Positions 25,267-33,828 of a stretch of 64,000 bases of DNA are shown here, one piece after another. Each line of letters starts with the position of its first letter. The first letter of the stretch is position 1. The notes below the pieces were generated by a model. It saw nothing but the letters and a program-made list of their open reading frames with translations. It was not told where the DNA came from and ran no database searches. The stretch spans positions 3,410,001 to 3,474,000 of the forward strand of contig NZ_RBHX01000001.1 in the NCBI RefSeq assembly GCF_003626735.1, in the 5' to 3' direction. Made by a program: the position numbers and the translations under genes. This DNA comes from Microbacterium sp. CGR2 (GTDB taxonomy: Bacteria > Actinomycetota > Actinomycetes > Actinomycetales > Microbacteriaceae).

Positions 25267-26244
25267 CTACAGCGCCCGCCGACGCGCGCGGGTTCGGCTT
25301 CTGGCGCGGGGCAACGCGGGGGCGGAGATGGGCGCACCGACCCTCCCGACGAGCTCGCCCACCCCCTCGACCGCCATGCGCACCACATCGCCCTCGACCA
25401 GCGGCGGCGGCGTGAGGGTGCCGTTGCGTCCCCACAGCTCGCCCAAGCATCCGCCGTTGCCGACCGTGCCGCTGCCGAGCACATCACCCGGGATCACGCG
25501 GGAGTTGCGCGATGCGTAGGCGACGAACTCGGGGAACGGCCAGCCGGCGTTCGAGACGAGATCCTCACCGATGAGCTCATCGTTGACGTACACCTCAGTA
25601 CGGATGGCGAGGAAACCATCCTCGTCGAGGTACGGGTCGAGTTCGTCTGCCGTGACGATCCACGGGCCGAGGCTCGTGCCGAAGTCCTTGCCCTTCGACG
25701 GCCCCAGCCGGACTTTCATCTCCCGCGCCTGCAGATCCCTGGCCGACCAGTCGTTCATGATCGTGTACCCGAAGATCACCGATGCTGCGGTGCTCGGGTC
25801 GAGGTTCGATTCCCCGACCCCCGGCGCTCCGCCGATCACCACCGCGACCTCGAGTTCGAAATCCAGACGTTCGGTCACCGGAGGGTGCAGCACGTCGGTA
25901 GGTCCGAGGATCGTGTGCGGATTGCCGAAGTAGAACGTCGGAGCCTCGTACCATTCCGGAGCCACGTCGCTCTTGCCCTCGACGCCCGCGCTGACCCCCT
26001 CGACGTGCTCCTCGAAGGCCACGAAGTCGCGAACGGATGCCGGCGACAGCGGCGAGAGCAGGATGACATCGGCGAGCGCCGGACCCGCGGTTCCGGCGAC
26101 CTCGCGGTGCAGCCCGTGAGCGGCATCCAGCCCCAGCGCGAGCACATCCGCCACCGTCAGACCGCGAGGGAAGGCGAGCACCCGCTCACCCTCCACGAAT
26201 CCTTCGCCGATCGTCCCCTCAGCGAGCCACCGGGCGATCTTCAT
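25267..26244 (-). CDS. Fumarylacetoacetate hydrolase-family protein
   Basis: A 325-residue FAH-fold enzyme. The metal-binding glutamates and aspartate are visible in FELEVAVVIG and FGYTIMNDWSARDLQ, with GKDFGTSLGPWIVT following. FAH members hydrate, decarboxylate or hydrolyse 2-oxo acids made by meta-cleavage. The ATG at 26244 overlaps the amidohydrolase stop (ATGA). The last residues (RARSRTRARRRAL) are basic and atypical, perhaps read-through beyond the original end. It is the last gene of the meta-cleavage operon; its exact reaction is not decided by sequence. Confidence 0.8.
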   Translation of the reverse strand: MKIARWLAEGTIGEGFVEGERVLAFPRGLTVADVLALGLDAAHGLHREVAGTAGPALADVILLSPLSPASVRDFVAFEEHVEGVSAGVEGKSDVAPEWYEAPTFYFGNPHTILGPTDVLHPPVTERLDFELEVAVVIGGAPGVGESNLDPSTAASVIFGYTIMNDWSARDLQAREMKVRLGPSKGKDFGTSLGPWIVTADELDPYLDEDGFLAIRTEVYVNDELIGEDLVSNAGWPFPEFVAYASRNSRVIPGDVLGSGTVGNGGCLGELWGRNGTLTPPPLVEGDVVRMAVEGVGELVGRVGAPISAPALPRARSRTRARRRAL

Positions 26245-27245
26245 GCCCGAACCCGTCTGCCGAGCAGCGCCGCGGCGTTCGTTTCGAGGATCCCCTCGAC
26301 CACGTCTGGTGCCAGACCGGCCTCCCGCACGAAGTCGACGGGGTCGTCCAGACCCATGTCGAACGGGTAGTCGCTGCCGAGCAGCACGCGCGACTCCCCC
26401 GCGACCTCGACGAGGTGTCGCAGAGCACGGGGATCGTGCACCACGGTGTCGAACCAGATCTTCGAGAGGTAAGTCGACGGCGCGTGCACGCAACGCTGCG
26501 CCTCGGGCCGCACCCGCCAGGCGCGGTCGGAGCGTCCGATCGCGATGGGGAGATAGCCCCCGCCGTGCGCGGCGACGACGATCAGCTCCGGATGCCGGTC
26601 CAGCACGCCGGCGAAGATCAGGTGGGAGAGGGCCACCGCGTTCTCGACGGGCTGCCCGACCGTGTTCGACAGGTAGAACCGATCGAGCCGCTCATCGAGA
26701 CTGCACCCGAACGGGTGCAGGAAGACCACGGCGCTGAGCTCGGCGGCCCGCGCCCAGAAGGGTTCGAGTCGTTCGTCGGACAGCTCCACGTCGCCGGCGA
26801 ACGACGAGATCTCGACGCCCGCGAGTCCGCGGCCGAGCACGGCGTCGTCCAGGCACTCCACGATGCGCTCAGGATGCTGCAGCGGAACCAGCCCGAGTCC
26901 GATGAGCCGCTGAGGGGCTTCGGCGACGTGCTCTGAGACCAGGCGGTTCGCCTCGTTCGCCGCCCATACGGCCAGCCCTTCCGGCGCCCACGGGTAGAAC
27001 TGGTTCGGCGAGGTGCTGACCCACTGCACGTCGACGCCCTGAACATCCATCTCGGCCAGGCGCACCGGCACCGAGGTGAGCTTCGGGATGCGCGCCCCGA
27101 CCATGGGTCCGGACACGGCCAGGCTCTCGGCACCGTTGCGGGTCAGCTCGAGGGCAGCAGCTTCGCGCACGAGCTCGGGGGCGCGTCGTTCGACCTCTGC
27201 CTGCAGCGAGGGCAGCAGGACGTGTGCGTGGACGTCGGTGGTCAT
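26241..27245 (-). CDS. Amidohydrolase 2-family (ACMSD-like) decarboxylase or hydrolase
   Basis: A 334-residue TIM-barrel metal enzyme. The N-terminal DVHAHVL gives the HxH metal ligands, FLHPFG and AAHGGGYLP the middle histidines and GSDYPFDMG the aspartate. This matches the aminocarboxymuconate semialdehyde decarboxylase/o-pyrocatechuate decarboxylase group, which removes carboxyl groups from ring or ring-cleavage intermediates. Overlaps both neighbours by 4 bases. In this operon a decarboxylation of the meta-cleavage product or of an aromatic acid is the most plausible role. Confidence 0.8.
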   Translation of the reverse strand: MTTDVHAHVLLPSLQAEVERRAPELVREAAALELTRNGAESLAVSGPMVGARIPKLTSVPVRLAEMDVQGVDVQWVSTSPNQFYPWAPEGLAVWAANEANRLVSEHVAEAPQRLIGLGLVPLQHPERIVECLDDAVLGRGLAGVEISSFAGDVELSDERLEPFWARAAELSAVVFLHPFGCSLDERLDRFYLSNTVGQPVENAVALSHLIFAGVLDRHPELIVVAAHGGGYLPIAIGRSDRAWRVRPEAQRCVHAPSTYLSKIWFDTVVHDPRALRHLVEVAGESRVLLGSDYPFDMGLDDPVDFVREAGLAPDVVEGILETNAAALLGRRVRA

Positions 27246-28378
27246 GCCGGCTTCGCCATCTGCTGCGCGATGCCGAAGATGAGGCCGCCGGCGTCGGCTT
27301 CGCGGTTGTGGTCGAGCTGCCATTGACCGAGTTGCACCGAGGCGTCGACGACGGCCTGCGCACGCGGTACGCGACGGGCGTGGAATTCGTCGAACAGTGC
27401 GTCGTCGACGACGTCGCGTCCGATCAGCAGCTCGGTGAGCACGAAGGCATCCTCCAGGCCCTGGGCGGCGCCCTGTGCGATCGTCGGAGGGCACGAGTGC
27501 GCGGCATCGCCGATCACGATCACGCGGCCGCGGTTCCACGGAGCCGGGACGACGTGCTTGGTGAACCAGGTGTAGTTCGCGGCAGCGCCGGCTTCGAGGT
27601 CGGCTCGGATGGAGTTCCACGGCCCGTCGTAGGCCCGCGACGCCTCGAGCATGATCTTCGTGGCTTCGTCGCCGGAGACGCCGAACCGATCCTGCGCATC
27701 CTCGACGAGGAACGCGTACATGGTGTCGTCACCGGTGGGCGTGTATCCCGCGATGTAGACCGGGCCGCCGTAGTAGAGCTCGGAACGCTCGACGTCGGCG
27801 GGGCGCGACACGAACGCCCGCCAGATACCCATCCCCGTCGGCTCCGGCTTGGTCTCGATCCCGATCAGCTCCCGCACACCCGAGTTGAGGCCGTCGGCGC
27901 CGATGAGCAGGTCGTACACTCCCGCGGACTCGTCGTTCACGAAGACTTCGACCGCATCAGCGGCTCGAGGGCCGAGACCCGTGACCTTCGCGCCGAAACG
28001 CACACTCGCCCCCGCCGCGCGGGCGTGGTCGAGGAGGATGCGTGTGAGGTCGGCTCGGGGCATCCCCATGGCGGCCGGGTAGTCGGGGCCGCCGGTCTTG
28101 ACGTCGGGAAGCGCAGCGACCACGGGGGCGCCAGGTCCGGGTGCCCGGAGGTTGAGGCCCTCGAACGGGAAGCCGGCCGCCTGGATGTCGCCCCACGCGC
28201 CGAGCGCATCGAAGACGCGGAGAGCGTTGCCCTGCAGAGAGATGCCGGAGCCGAGAATCGACGGGGCATCCTTCACCTCGAAGACGTCGACCTCGACGCC
28301 CGCCTTGGCGAGCTGGATGGCGGCGGCGAGCCCGGCGACTCCGGTGCCGGCGATCGCGACCTTTCGGACTGCGGTCAT
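27242..28378 (-). CDS. FAD-dependent aromatic monooxygenase
   Basis: A 378-residue group A flavoprotein hydroxylase. GTGVAGLAAAIQLAKAG is the dinucleotide-binding motif, LIGADGLNSGVR the DG motif and GRVIVIGDAAHSCPPTIAQG the GD motif. Such enzymes add one hydroxyl to a phenolic ring using NAD(P)H and oxygen. AAGGAGG precedes the ATG at 28378. It should prepare the diol for the extradiol dioxygenase of the operon; salicylate, hydroxynicotinate or hydroxyanthranilate-like substrates are all possible. Confidence 0.85.
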   Translation of the reverse strand: MTAVRKVAIAGTGVAGLAAAIQLAKAGVEVDVFEVKDAPSILGSGISLQGNALRVFDALGAWGDIQAAGFPFEGLNLRAPGPGAPVVAALPDVKTGGPDYPAAMGMPRADLTRILLDHARAAGASVRFGAKVTGLGPRAADAVEVFVNDESAGVYDLLIGADGLNSGVRELIGIETKPEPTGMGIWRAFVSRPADVERSELYYGGPVYIAGYTPTGDDTMYAFLVEDAQDRFGVSGDEATKIMLEASRAYDGPWNSIRADLEAGAAANYTWFTKHVVPAPWNRGRVIVIGDAAHSCPPTIAQGAAQGLEDAFVLTELLIGRDVVDDALFDEFHARRVPRAQAVVDASVQLGQWQLDHNREADAGGLIFGIAQQMAKPA

Positions 28379-28425
28379 GTGCAGAACCTCCTTGTTCTGG
28401 ATGAAGCGATGTGAAGAGACGGTGA

Positions 28426-29424
28426 CTACAGGATGGCGACCGGGTTGACCGGCGAACCGACCGCCCCGGTGATGGGCAGGGGCGGCGCCGACAGCAGGAA
28501 ATCCCATCGTCCTCGCGAGGCGCACTCCTCGGCGAGTTCGTCGAGATTCCACATCTCACCGATCGTCAGTCCGAGATTCGGGATGACGACCTGGTGCAGC
28601 GGCTGGAAGGCGGGTACGTCGAACTCGTTGGGCCGCACCTCGAAGCCCCAGGTGTCGGTCGCGATGGCGGCGATGTCGGTGCGATGCAGCCACCCCGCCG
28701 TCGTCAGCGACAGACCAGGAGCCGGTCCGCCCGCATAGTCTCCCCAGCCTTCGCGGCGCGCGCGTGTGAACTGCCCGGTGCGCACGACGACGATGTCGCC
28801 GCGGCCCACTGCGCTCGATGCCCCCTGTGCCGCGATCGTCGATTCGAGGTCCGCGGCCGTGATGGCGTACCCGTCGGGCAGCTCGCCGGACTCGGGCTGG
28901 AGGTGCCGCCCCACGTCGAGCAGCACGCCTCGGGAGACGATGACGGACGCGGCATGTTCGATGCCGGTCACCAGGTCGCCTTCGCTGGTCACGACATCCC
29001 CGGCTCGGCGCCCGTTCCAGGCGTTGCCGTGATCGAAGATGTGGCCGAGGCCGTCCCACTGCGTCGAGCATTGGAGCGGCATCGCGATGACGTCATCCGC
29101 CCCTCCGATGCCGTGCGGGAAGCCCTGGTTGCCGCGCTCGGCATCCACCCCGGTGTCGGTCATCGTGTGCACCGGGTTGGTCCGGCGACGCCAGCCCTTC
29201 TGCGGGCCGTCGGTGTCGAAGCGCTGCGAGAGCGAGATCACACGCCCCGAGGTGACGAGAGTCGCGGCCTCGACGCGCTTCGCATCGTCGATGAGGTTGA
29301 GCGTTCCGAGCGCGTCGGCCTCGCCCCACCGATTCCAGTTGCGGAAGGCCGTCGCGCGCGCGGCGACCTCTGCTTCCGGGTCGTGACGGTCGAGGTCGGC
29401 CGGGTTCTCGGAGGGAGCGCTCAT
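28426..29424 (-). CDS. Cyclase-family (kynurenine formamidase-like) hydrolase
   Basis: A 332-residue member of the cyclase/KynB-like superfamily. In place of the usual HxGTHxDxP metal motif it has STQWDGLGHIFDHG. GRGDIVVVRTGQ and HQVVIPNLGLTIGEMWNLDEL are characteristic of the larger two-domain members. Known activities include hydrolysis of formamides and lactones. It starts 4 bases into the preceding FAH gene and is separated by 47 bases from the monooxygenase. Its role in the meta-cleavage pathway is not established; lactone or amide opening is possible. Confidence 0.75.
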   Translation of the reverse strand: MSAPSENPADLDRHDPEAEVAARATAFRNWNRWGEADALGTLNLIDDAKRVEAATLVTSGRVISLSQRFDTDGPQKGWRRRTNPVHTMTDTGVDAERGNQGFPHGIGGADDVIAMPLQCSTQWDGLGHIFDHGNAWNGRRAGDVVTSEGDLVTGIEHAASVIVSRGVLLDVGRHLQPESGELPDGYAITAADLESTIAAQGASSAVGRGDIVVVRTGQFTRARREGWGDYAGGPAPGLSLTTAGWLHRTDIAAIATDTWGFEVRPNEFDVPAFQPLHQVVIPNLGLTIGEMWNLDELAEECASRGRWDFLLSAPPLPITGAVGSPVNPVAIL

Positions 29425-30392
29425 CGCGCGTCTCCGTCGGACGTCTCTGCCACGCAGCGCACGACCTGCGTGCCGAGGTTGGCGATCGTACCTATCATGA
29501 CGTCGCCGTCCTGGAGGAAGCGCTTCCAGTGCTGGCCGTTGCCGGCCGGGCTCCCGGTGAGGAGAAGGTCGCCCGGGTACAGCGGATGCGTCTGAGATGC
29601 GGCGGAGAGCAGCGCGGGGATGTCGAAGAGGAGGTCCGTCGCCGAAGCATCCTGCATCGTCTGCCCGTTGAGCTCGAGGTGCAGGTGCGCGTCTTCGGCG
29701 GAGACGAAATGGGCGGGAACGAAGAACGGGCCCGTCGGCAGGAAGCCCGGCGCGTTCTTGGCGCGGTACCAGTCCGTTCCGATCTCCTTCATGTCCTTGC
29801 GGAAGACCAGGTCGCGGGTGGTGACGTCGTTGACGATGGTGTAGCCGGCGATGTGGTCCCAGGCTTCCTCGCGCGAGACTCGGAAGGCCTCTTTGCCGAT
29901 CACGAGGGCGAGCTCGAGCTCCCAGTCGTGCACCTCGCTGTAGGCGGGGAGGACGAGGGGAACGTCGTCGCCGACGACGGCCGCCGGCAGCCCGATGAAG
30001 AAGTACGGCTCACCATTCTTCTTGCGGTCATCCATCATCGTCGCCGCGAACTCGCGCGCCTCCTCCGGCGTGCGGTCGGTGTTCTGAGTCAGGCCGGCGG
30101 CGACGAGCTGGATGACATGCTCCCGGTAGTTCGCGCCAGTCTGCAGCACCTGCCGCGGCTCGACGGGGGCCGTCAGCGTCATGTCGCCCAGACGCAGCCA
30201 AGGCCCGTCGGCGCCGGCCATTCCCTGCAGACGATCCCAGTCCGGTGCGGCGAGGAAGGCGTTGAGGTCAGCGGCACCGAGATCGTCGGGGGTGAGCGGT
30301 CGGATGCGATCACCCACCACGAGACCGAGCTGTGCACGTCCGCCATCACGGTAGCGGGCGAGGGCGAAGGGGGCGTCGGGTGCTGTCGTCAT
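29421..30392 (-). CDS. Fumarylacetoacetate hydrolase-family protein
   Basis: A 323-residue FAH enzyme, different from that at 25267. The metal ligands lie in WELELALVIG and IAGYTIVNDVTTRDLV, and LLTGSPAGNGQHW replaces the usual GTPxGVG loop. GANYREHV near residue 87 is typical of the family. Its ATG at 30392 was preferred over the longer frame because AGAGGAG lies upstream. A 13-bp hairpin (30438-30465) separates it from the dioxygenase gene, so expression may be adjusted there. It probably acts after ring cleavage. Confidence 0.8.
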   Translation of the reverse strand: MTTAPDAPFALARYRDGGRAQLGLVVGDRIRPLTPDDLGAADLNAFLAAPDWDRLQGMAGADGPWLRLGDMTLTAPVEPRQVLQTGANYREHVIQLVAAGLTQNTDRTPEEAREFAATMMDDRKKNGEPYFFIGLPAAVVGDDVPLVLPAYSEVHDWELELALVIGKEAFRVSREEAWDHIAGYTIVNDVTTRDLVFRKDMKEIGTDWYRAKNAPGFLPTGPFFVPAHFVSAEDAHLHLELNGQTMQDASATDLLFDIPALLSAASQTHPLYPGDLLLTGSPAGNGQHWKRFLQDGDVMIGTIANLGTQVVRCVAETSDGDAR

Positions 30393-30437
30393 CGTCGGTG
30401 ACTCCTCTGTCGTTCGATGTGTCGGTTCTAGTGGCAT

Positions 30438-30465
30438 CAGGGGCGGACGACATCGTCCGCCCCTG
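30438..30465 (-). terminator. Hairpin between dioxygenase and FAH genes
   Basis: CAGGGGCGGACGA pairs perfectly with TCGTCCGCCCCTG around a 2-base loop. It follows the dioxygenase stop by 9 bases. It has no clear U-tract and lies inside what looks like one operon, so it may be an attenuator or mRNA-stabilising element. Confidence 0.6.
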
Positions 30466-30474
30466 TGAGCCCAC

Positions 30475-31494
30475 TCAGCCCTGGCCGTGCTTGGCGTAGG
30501 GGTTGAAGAGCGCGTCCTTGATCTCGTCGGGAACGCCCTCTTCGGTCGCGCTGGGCCCGTCGGCCGCCGGGAACGACTCGGTCATCGACATCGGCATGGC
30601 GCTGTTGCGATAGAAGTTGTTCGAGCCGAGCGAGGGCTTCCAGGTGTTCGCCTCCCAGTCGGGCACGTAGTTGCGGTAGCCGCCGGTGTTCAGCTCGATA
30701 CGGAGACTCGAGGGCTCGCGGTAGTAAAGGAACGTCTGCTCCCCGATCCCGTGGATGTTCGGCCCGTACTCAATCGGGGTGCCGTTCTCCATGAGGGTGT
30801 CCGCCGCGATCAGCAGCTCCTCACGGGTGTCGACCCAGAAGGCGTAGTGGTTGATCCGTCCGGCACGCGTGGAGCCGTCGAGCACCACTCCCAGGTCGTG
30901 CGACTTCTCATTGGTCGTGAGCACCGAGAACACCGAGATGGGCGCCTCGTCGAGCACAGTGCGGGCCATGAAGCGGAAGCCGAGGACATCGACGTACCAC
31001 TTCACGAACGCGTCGACGTCGCTCGCCGCGACCGTGACGTGGTCGAGCTGGCGGGGAGCACCGGCGACCTTGGAGCGCCTCTCCGGGCGGTCGGGGTAGA
31101 TCGACGCGACACTCTCGGGAGCCTGGTGACGCGTGACGTCCCAGTGCAGGGTCATGTCGTGACCGAATGGGCCCGTGAAGCGGTAGGCGCGTCCGATATG
31201 CGGAACATCATCGAGCCACTCGCCTTCGACGCCCGCGGCTTCGACACGTTTCGCCGCCTCTTCGAGCGCCTCGGCACTCGAGGTGCGCCAGGCCATGGTC
31301 GCAAGCGAGGGCTCCTCGCCGGGCACGATGACGAGCGAATACGCGTAGTAGTCACCCCAGCAGCGCAGGTACACGGCTCCGTCGACGCGGTCGACCACGG
31401 TCAGGCCCACCTGCTCCTCATAGAATCTGACCGACGCCTCAACGTCGGGCGCGGTGATCGCGACGTAGGACAAATGGGACAGTAGTTTGATCAT
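30475..31494 (-). CDS. Extradiol (catechol 2,3-type) ring-cleavage dioxygenase
   Basis: A 339-residue vicinal-oxygen-chelate dioxygenase with two tandem domains. Iron ligands are His152 (LDHVTV), His216 (INHYAFW) and Glu267 (LRIELN), all in the C-terminal domain; His199 fits the second-shell catalytic residue. It should cleave a catechol next to the hydroxyl pair using Fe(II) and oxygen. GGAGG lies 7 bases before the ATG at 31494. It is the first gene of the meta-cleavage operon, divergent from the LysR gene that likely activates it. Confidence 0.88.
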   Translation of the reverse strand: MIKLLSHLSYVAITAPDVEASVRFYEEQVGLTVVDRVDGAVYLRCWGDYYAYSLVIVPGEEPSLATMAWRTSSAEALEEAAKRVEAAGVEGEWLDDVPHIGRAYRFTGPFGHDMTLHWDVTRHQAPESVASIYPDRPERRSKVAGAPRQLDHVTVAASDVDAFVKWYVDVLGFRFMARTVLDEAPISVFSVLTTNEKSHDLGVVLDGSTRAGRINHYAFWVDTREELLIAADTLMENGTPIEYGPNIHGIGEQTFLYYREPSSLRIELNTGGYRNYVPDWEANTWKPSLGSNNFYRNSAMPMSMTESFPAADGPSATEEGVPDEIKDALFNPYAKHGQG

Positions 31495-31617
31495 CTTCGA
31501 TCCTCCGTTGAGTTCTCGGGTATTCCCGTACATCCACTCTCCGCTCGGCGCTAACATCAGGGAAGATGTGTTCGACAATCCTGCACATCGATGTCATCTA
31601 TGAGCTGGAGGCCCGCC

Positions 31618-32553
31618 GTGCCGAGTTCCAAGAACGTGTCGCGCCTCGACCTCAATCTGCTCGTCTCTCTCGACGCGCTCCTCACCGAGCGAAGCGTGAC
31701 GCGGGCAGCAGAACGACTTCACCTCAGCCAGCCGGCGCTCAGCGCATCGCTCTCTCGACTTCGAGTGCATTTCGACGACGAGATCCTCACACGGCGTGGC
31801 AACAGCTATGAGCTCACGCCTTTCGCCGCGCGTCTGAGCGAGCACACGACGACGGCGCTCGAGGCTGCCAGACGAGTCTTCGACAGCCAGGCGGACTGGG
31901 ACCCGTCGACGTCGACGCGGGAGTTCTCGATCTTCGGCTCGGACTACGGTTTCGCGACCGTCGCGCAGCGTGTGTCCGCTATCGCGGCACGGCAGGCTCC
32001 CGAGGTCAGATTCCGATTCATGCTGCACAGCCCGGCGATCGTGGAAGACGCCGCCGTGCGCCTGCGGTCGGCCGACGGCATGCTGATCCCGCATGGTCAC
32101 ATCTCGGAACTGCCGCACCTGGATCTGTGGCGCGACGACTGGGCGGCGATCGTGGCCACCGAGAATCCCGACGTAGGGGAGTCGCTCAGCCTCGAACAGG
32201 CTGCGGGACTGCCGTGGGTGCTCACCTACAGATCACGGTTCGCCTTCACCTCTGCAGCGCGTCAACTGGAACAGCTCGGCGTCGAGCCGCACGTCGAAGC
32301 CGTCGTGGAGAGCTTTCTGGCGATGCCGTTGTTCATCGCCGGCACCCGCCGAGTGGGAATGGTCCAACGCGCACTCCTGCCGATCGCGATGCGCGCGGCA
32401 GCTGTGCGCGAAGTGCAGATGCCCTTCGAGGCGACGCCGCTGGTGAGCGCGCTGTGGTGGCATCCTGTGCATGCCCGGGATCCGGAGCACGTCTGGATGC
32501 GTTCCGTGTTCGAACAAGCCGGCGCCGAACTGTCCGAGTCCCTCAACGGGTGA
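31618..32553 (+). CDS. LysR-family regulator of the meta-cleavage operon
   Basis: A 311-residue LysR protein with a NodD-like architecture: the helix-turn-helix (residues 9-65) reads LDLNLLVSLDALLTERSVTR and RLHLSQPALSASLSRLR, and the rest is the periplasmic-binding-like effector domain. The GTG at 31618 was chosen because GGAGG ends 6 bases before it; ATG codons at 31591 and 31600 lack such a site. It is divergent from the extradiol dioxygenase gene, the usual arrangement for LysR activators responding to an aromatic inducer. Confidence 0.85.
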   Translation: MPSSKNVSRLDLNLLVSLDALLTERSVTRAAERLHLSQPALSASLSRLRVHFDDEILTRRGNSYELTPFAARLSEHTTTALEAARRVFDSQADWDPSTSTREFSIFGSDYGFATVAQRVSAIAARQAPEVRFRFMLHSPAIVEDAAVRLRSADGMLIPHGHISELPHLDLWRDDWAAIVATENPDVGESLSLEQAAGLPWVLTYRSRFAFTSAARQLEQLGVEPHVEAVVESFLAMPLFIAGTRRVGMVQRALLPIAMRAAAVREVQMPFEATPLVSALWWHPVHARDPEHVWMRSVFEQAGAELSESLNG

Positions 32554-32559
32554 CGGCGA

Positions 32560-32594
32560 GAGAGGGCGGGACGGAGCATCCGTCCCGCCCTCTC
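32560..32594. terminator. Bidirectional terminator between lysR and the ABC operon
   Basis: GAGAGGGCGGGACGGA (32560-32575) pairs perfectly with 32579-32594 across a 3-base loop. It lies between two convergent genes and can stop transcription from both sides. Confidence 0.85.
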
Positions 32595-32604
32595 CCGCGC
32601 CCTG

Positions 32605-33828
32605 CTACTCGACAATCCCTTCATCCCGGACGTCGATGACGCCGCCGACCGGCTGCCAACTCGCGCCATCGAATTCATTGAGCTCGAACTGGAACGCGAT
32701 CCGACCGAACGGTCCGGAGTCGAACACGATCCCCGGCAGCAGCAGCGGGTTCTCGACATCGGAGAAGTCGTCCCAGGCGGCGATGATCCCCTCGCTGTCG
32801 AGCGACTCCGCATTGCGCAGCGCCTCGACGATCGCCGCCCCGAGACCGTAGCCGTTGAGGGCGAGCGCATCGCTGATCTCGGCCTCATGTCCGTACTCGG
32901 TCATCGCTTCGGAGTACGCGAGGAAGTCCTCGTCCTCGGCGAACCGGGGGTCTGAAGGATCCATGAACCACTTGAACGCGTGCGCTCCCTTCACTGCCTC
33001 CGGACCCGCCTGGTTGATGGCCGTGGTGAAGTCTGACGTCGTCGAGCCCAGTATCACGGTCGGCTTCCAGCCGATCTGGTGGATGTAGGCGAGCACCGCA
33101 CCGACGGTCGGTGCGCCGATGTTGATGATGAGTGTGTCGACGCCTGCGGACTGAAACTCGCTCACCTGGGCGCTGAGATCGGCCGTGCCCGGAGCGACCA
33201 GAGCGGTCTTGGCAGGAACGACCCCGCCTGCCGCGAGGCCGGCGGTCTGGCTCTCGCTGAGGTCGTTGTTGAAGCCCACGTAGCCGACGACCGCATCCGG
33301 ATGCTCCGCCGTCAACCAGTTCGCCTGAAGCTGCCCCTCCCAGGCTACGTCGGGCCAGAACGCCCGCTGCAACGGGAAGTTCTCGATGTCGCTGAGCGGG
33401 CTGTTGCCCGCAAGCGAGATGCCGGCCACGCCCTTCTGCTGCAGGTAGTCGCGACCGGCGATGGAGATGCCGCCGAAGTTCACGACGGCGACGGCGCCGT
33501 CCTTCTCGACGAACTTGCGCTCGTTCTCGACGAGTCGCGCGGGGTCGTAGGCGTCGTCTGCGGTGACGAGCTCGATCTGCCGCCCGTCGATGCCGCCTTC
33601 GGCATTGGTCTGCTCGATGTATGTCTCGAGACCCGCCAACCCCGGCGCGACGGCACCGAGCGGACCGCTCTGCGGCCAGCTCGCACCGATCACGATCGGG
33701 GCCTTGTCGTCGCCTCCGCCCGAGGCGTCCGGGGTGGCGCCGCGGGCGGTGCAGCCGGTGAGCACGAGGGCTGTGGCTGCGACCACCGCTGCCAGGCGCG
33801 ATGCGACGCGGATCGTGGAATTCATCAT
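32605..33828 (-). CDS. LIV-type ABC transporter substrate-binding lipoprotein
   Basis: A 407-residue lipoprotein with signal peptide and lipobox LTGC (Cys at about 26), followed by a branched-chain amino-acid/amide-binding Peripla_BP fold (IVIGASWPQSGPLGAVAPG at the start). LIV-type binding proteins next to aromatic genes often bind benzoates, hydroxybenzoates or phenylpropanoids. The ATG at 33828 overlaps the permease stop. It is the last gene of a five-gene transporter operon lying between the meta-cleavage and pca clusters. Confidence 0.88.
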   Translation of the reverse strand: MMNSTIRVASRLAAVVAATALVLTGCTARGATPDASGGGDDKAPIVIGASWPQSGPLGAVAPGLAGLETYIEQTNAEGGIDGRQIELVTADDAYDPARLVENERKFVEKDGAVAVVNFGGISIAGRDYLQQKGVAGISLAGNSPLSDIENFPLQRAFWPDVAWEGQLQANWLTAEHPDAVVGYVGFNNDLSESQTAGLAAGGVVPAKTALVAPGTADLSAQVSEFQSAGVDTLIINIGAPTVGAVLAYIHQIGWKPTVILGSTTSDFTTAINQAGPEAVKGAHAFKWFMDPSDPRFAEDEDFLAYSEAMTEYGHEAEISDALALNGYGLGAAIVEALRNAESLDSEGIIAAWDDFSDVENPLLLPGIVFDSGPFGRIAFQFELNEFDGASWQPVGGVIDVRDEGIVE

